Part shown: positions 63,513-64,000 of the stretch, piece after piece
Position numbering within the stretch: position 1 is the first letter of the stretch
Layout: every line of letters begins with the position of its first letter
Source of the DNA: Planctomycetaceae bacterium
GTDB lineage: Bacteria > Planctomycetota > Planctomycetia > Pirellulales > Thermoguttaceae
Reading direction: 5' to 3'
Length of the DNA stretch: 64,000 bases
Assembly (NCBI GenBank): GCA_004556055.1
Contig: SFIW01000006.1
Span: 7,656-71,655 of the forward strand
Translations under genes and position numbers: made by a program
Notes under the pieces: generated by a model
Seen by the model: the letters and a program-made list of their open reading frames with translations, nothing else
Database searches by the model: none
Told to the model about the DNA's origin: nothing

Positions 63513-64000
63513 ATGTCGAAAGCAAAATTAAGCAAGCGTCTTTTAACCATCGCATGCTGCGCGCTGGCGGCGAGCGCCGTCGGCTGCCAGGAGAAACCGG
63601 AACGTAATTTCTCCGAATATGGGGAAACGATCTCCTCCCTACCCGTCGTACGCGACCTTCCCGTCTCCGCGCCGATCGCAGACGAGTTAGAATCGCGCGA
63701 ATGTCATTTCCGCACCGAAGCTGAAGAACAATCGCTCCACAATCTCTATCAATCGCAAGGTCGAGAACTCGAATTCACGAGAATGCAGGCGCAAAAGGCG
63801 GCGGAAGAGCGACAAAGAGACCTCGAAATTAAAAGAAAGCGCGAATTGAGCCAAGCGACGGATGAGCCCGTCGTAGAAGAGCCCGTCGCGGAAGAGCCCG
63901 TCGCGGAAGAGCCCGTCGCGGAAGAGCCCGTCGTAGAAGAGCCCGTCGCGGAAGAGCCCGTCGCGGAAGAGCCCGTCGCGGAAGAGCCCGTCGCGGAAGA
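63513..64000 (+). CDS. Lipoprotein with EPVAE tandem repeats, cut by the window end
   Basis: From ATG 63513 the frame stays open to the edge, about 162 residues so far. MSKAKLSKRLLTIACCALAA is a lipoprotein signal ending in the lipobox AVGC (Cys25). Residues 26-115 are charged and mostly helical, including a coiled-coil-like Gln/Glu/Arg-rich stretch (RMQAQKAAEERQRDLEIKRK). From about residue 118 the protein becomes a perfect pentad repeat Glu-Pro-Val-Ala/Val-Glu. Such acidic proline repeats make stiff rods that span the periplasm or the cell wall, as in TonB-like or surface proteins. The C-terminal domain is outside the window, so the role cannot be told. The ribosome-binding site is weak. 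Confidence 0.8.
   Translation, partial: MSKAKLSKRLLTIACCALAASAVGCQEKPERNFSEYGETISSLPVVRDLPVSAPIADELESRECHFRTEAEEQSLHNLYQSQGRELEFTRMQAQKAAEERQRDLEIKRKRELSQATDEPVVEEPVAEEPVAEEPVAEEPVVEEPVAEEPVAEEPVAEEPVAE
63864..64000 (+). repeat. 15-bp tandem repeat encoding EPVAE
   Basis: At least nine copies of GAGCCCGTCGCGGAA, with a few carrying GTA for GCG (Val for Ala), run in frame to the window end. Near-identity at the DNA level means recent expansion and likely length variation by slippage between strains; the copy number may also be mis-assembled. Confidence 0.95.

Noticed and set aside
63864..64000. Repeats that might look like a CRISPR array
   Set aside because: The units are contiguous 15-mers without spacers, are in frame in a lipoprotein gene, and no cas gene is present.

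Overview
The window looks like chromosomal DNA of a planctomycete, most likely an anaerobic or gut-associated member of the Pirellulales/Thermoguttaceae type. Pointers are a DUF1559 pseudopilin-like protein, a Tat-exported sugar isomerase/epimerase-like protein, a Ser/Thr kinase with an extra domain, long low-complexity Pro/Ser/Ala- and acid-rich surface proteins, moderate GC with AT-rich intergenic stretches, and a redox set typical of anaerobes (8Fe ferredoxin, rubredoxin, split-Soret-like cytochrome). This assignment is inference; no rRNA or tRNA gene is visible to anchor it. Gene density is high, genes lie in short alternating operons, and many ends carry clear intrinsic terminators.

Layout. 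0-9 kb: an FtsQ-like membrane protein, a FlgM-like anti-sigma factor, then a long minus-strand run rpmE-prfA-prmC-accB-accC whose promoter carries a perfect palindrome in its spacer, and a LysR regulator followed by dapB. 9-15 kb: split-Soret cytochrome, nadB, trmB, a FabZ-like hotdog protein, a tiny bL37-like ribosomal protein, a family-4 uracil-DNA glycosylase and a long-tailed CsrA. 16-20 kb: Ser/Pro-rich lipoprotein, ferredoxin, GNAT acetyltransferase and exported TlpA-like thioredoxin. 20-24 kb: a MoxR ATPase without its usual DUF58/VWA partners, followed by a 754-residue protein that I read as degenerate NYN + LOTUS-like + DUF2325-like. 23-28 kb: TetR regulator, acyl carrier protein, ketosynthase, dehydratase and acyl-AMP ligase behind a promoter with a perfect 25-nt palindrome at its start site, which looks like a self-contained regulated lipid or polyketide-like unit.

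28-41 kb: exported six-hairpin glycosidase-like protein, a promoter-terminator unit without an ORF (possible small RNA), rubredoxin, then dciA-gyrB-TPR-U32 on the minus strand sharing a bidirectional promoter region with miaA, and rplU downstream of rng. 41-45 kb: a regulatory phosphotransferase set (EI, HPr with Asp at position 46, two EIIA-Ntr proteins, no visible permease) beside a short hibernation factor. 45-46.3 kb: AT-rich gene graveyard with a clearly frameshifted relic resembling a DUF6061 protein of gut Firmicutes. 46-56 kb: radical SAM protein, an unusually large FtsH, a UvrA-family ATPase, ilvH-ilvC and ruvX. 56-64 kb: DUF1559 protein, a TPR lipoprotein-membrane protein-scpB operon, sugar isomerase-like protein, the kinase with a decayed receiver domain, and a lipoprotein with EPVAE tandem repeats cut by the window end.

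The best candidates for something undescribed are the MoxR/NYN-LOTUS-DUF2325 pair, the palindrome-controlled ACP-FabF-FabZ-ligase unit and the duplicated-EIIA regulatory PTS. Family names were assigned from remembered motifs only, with no database search.
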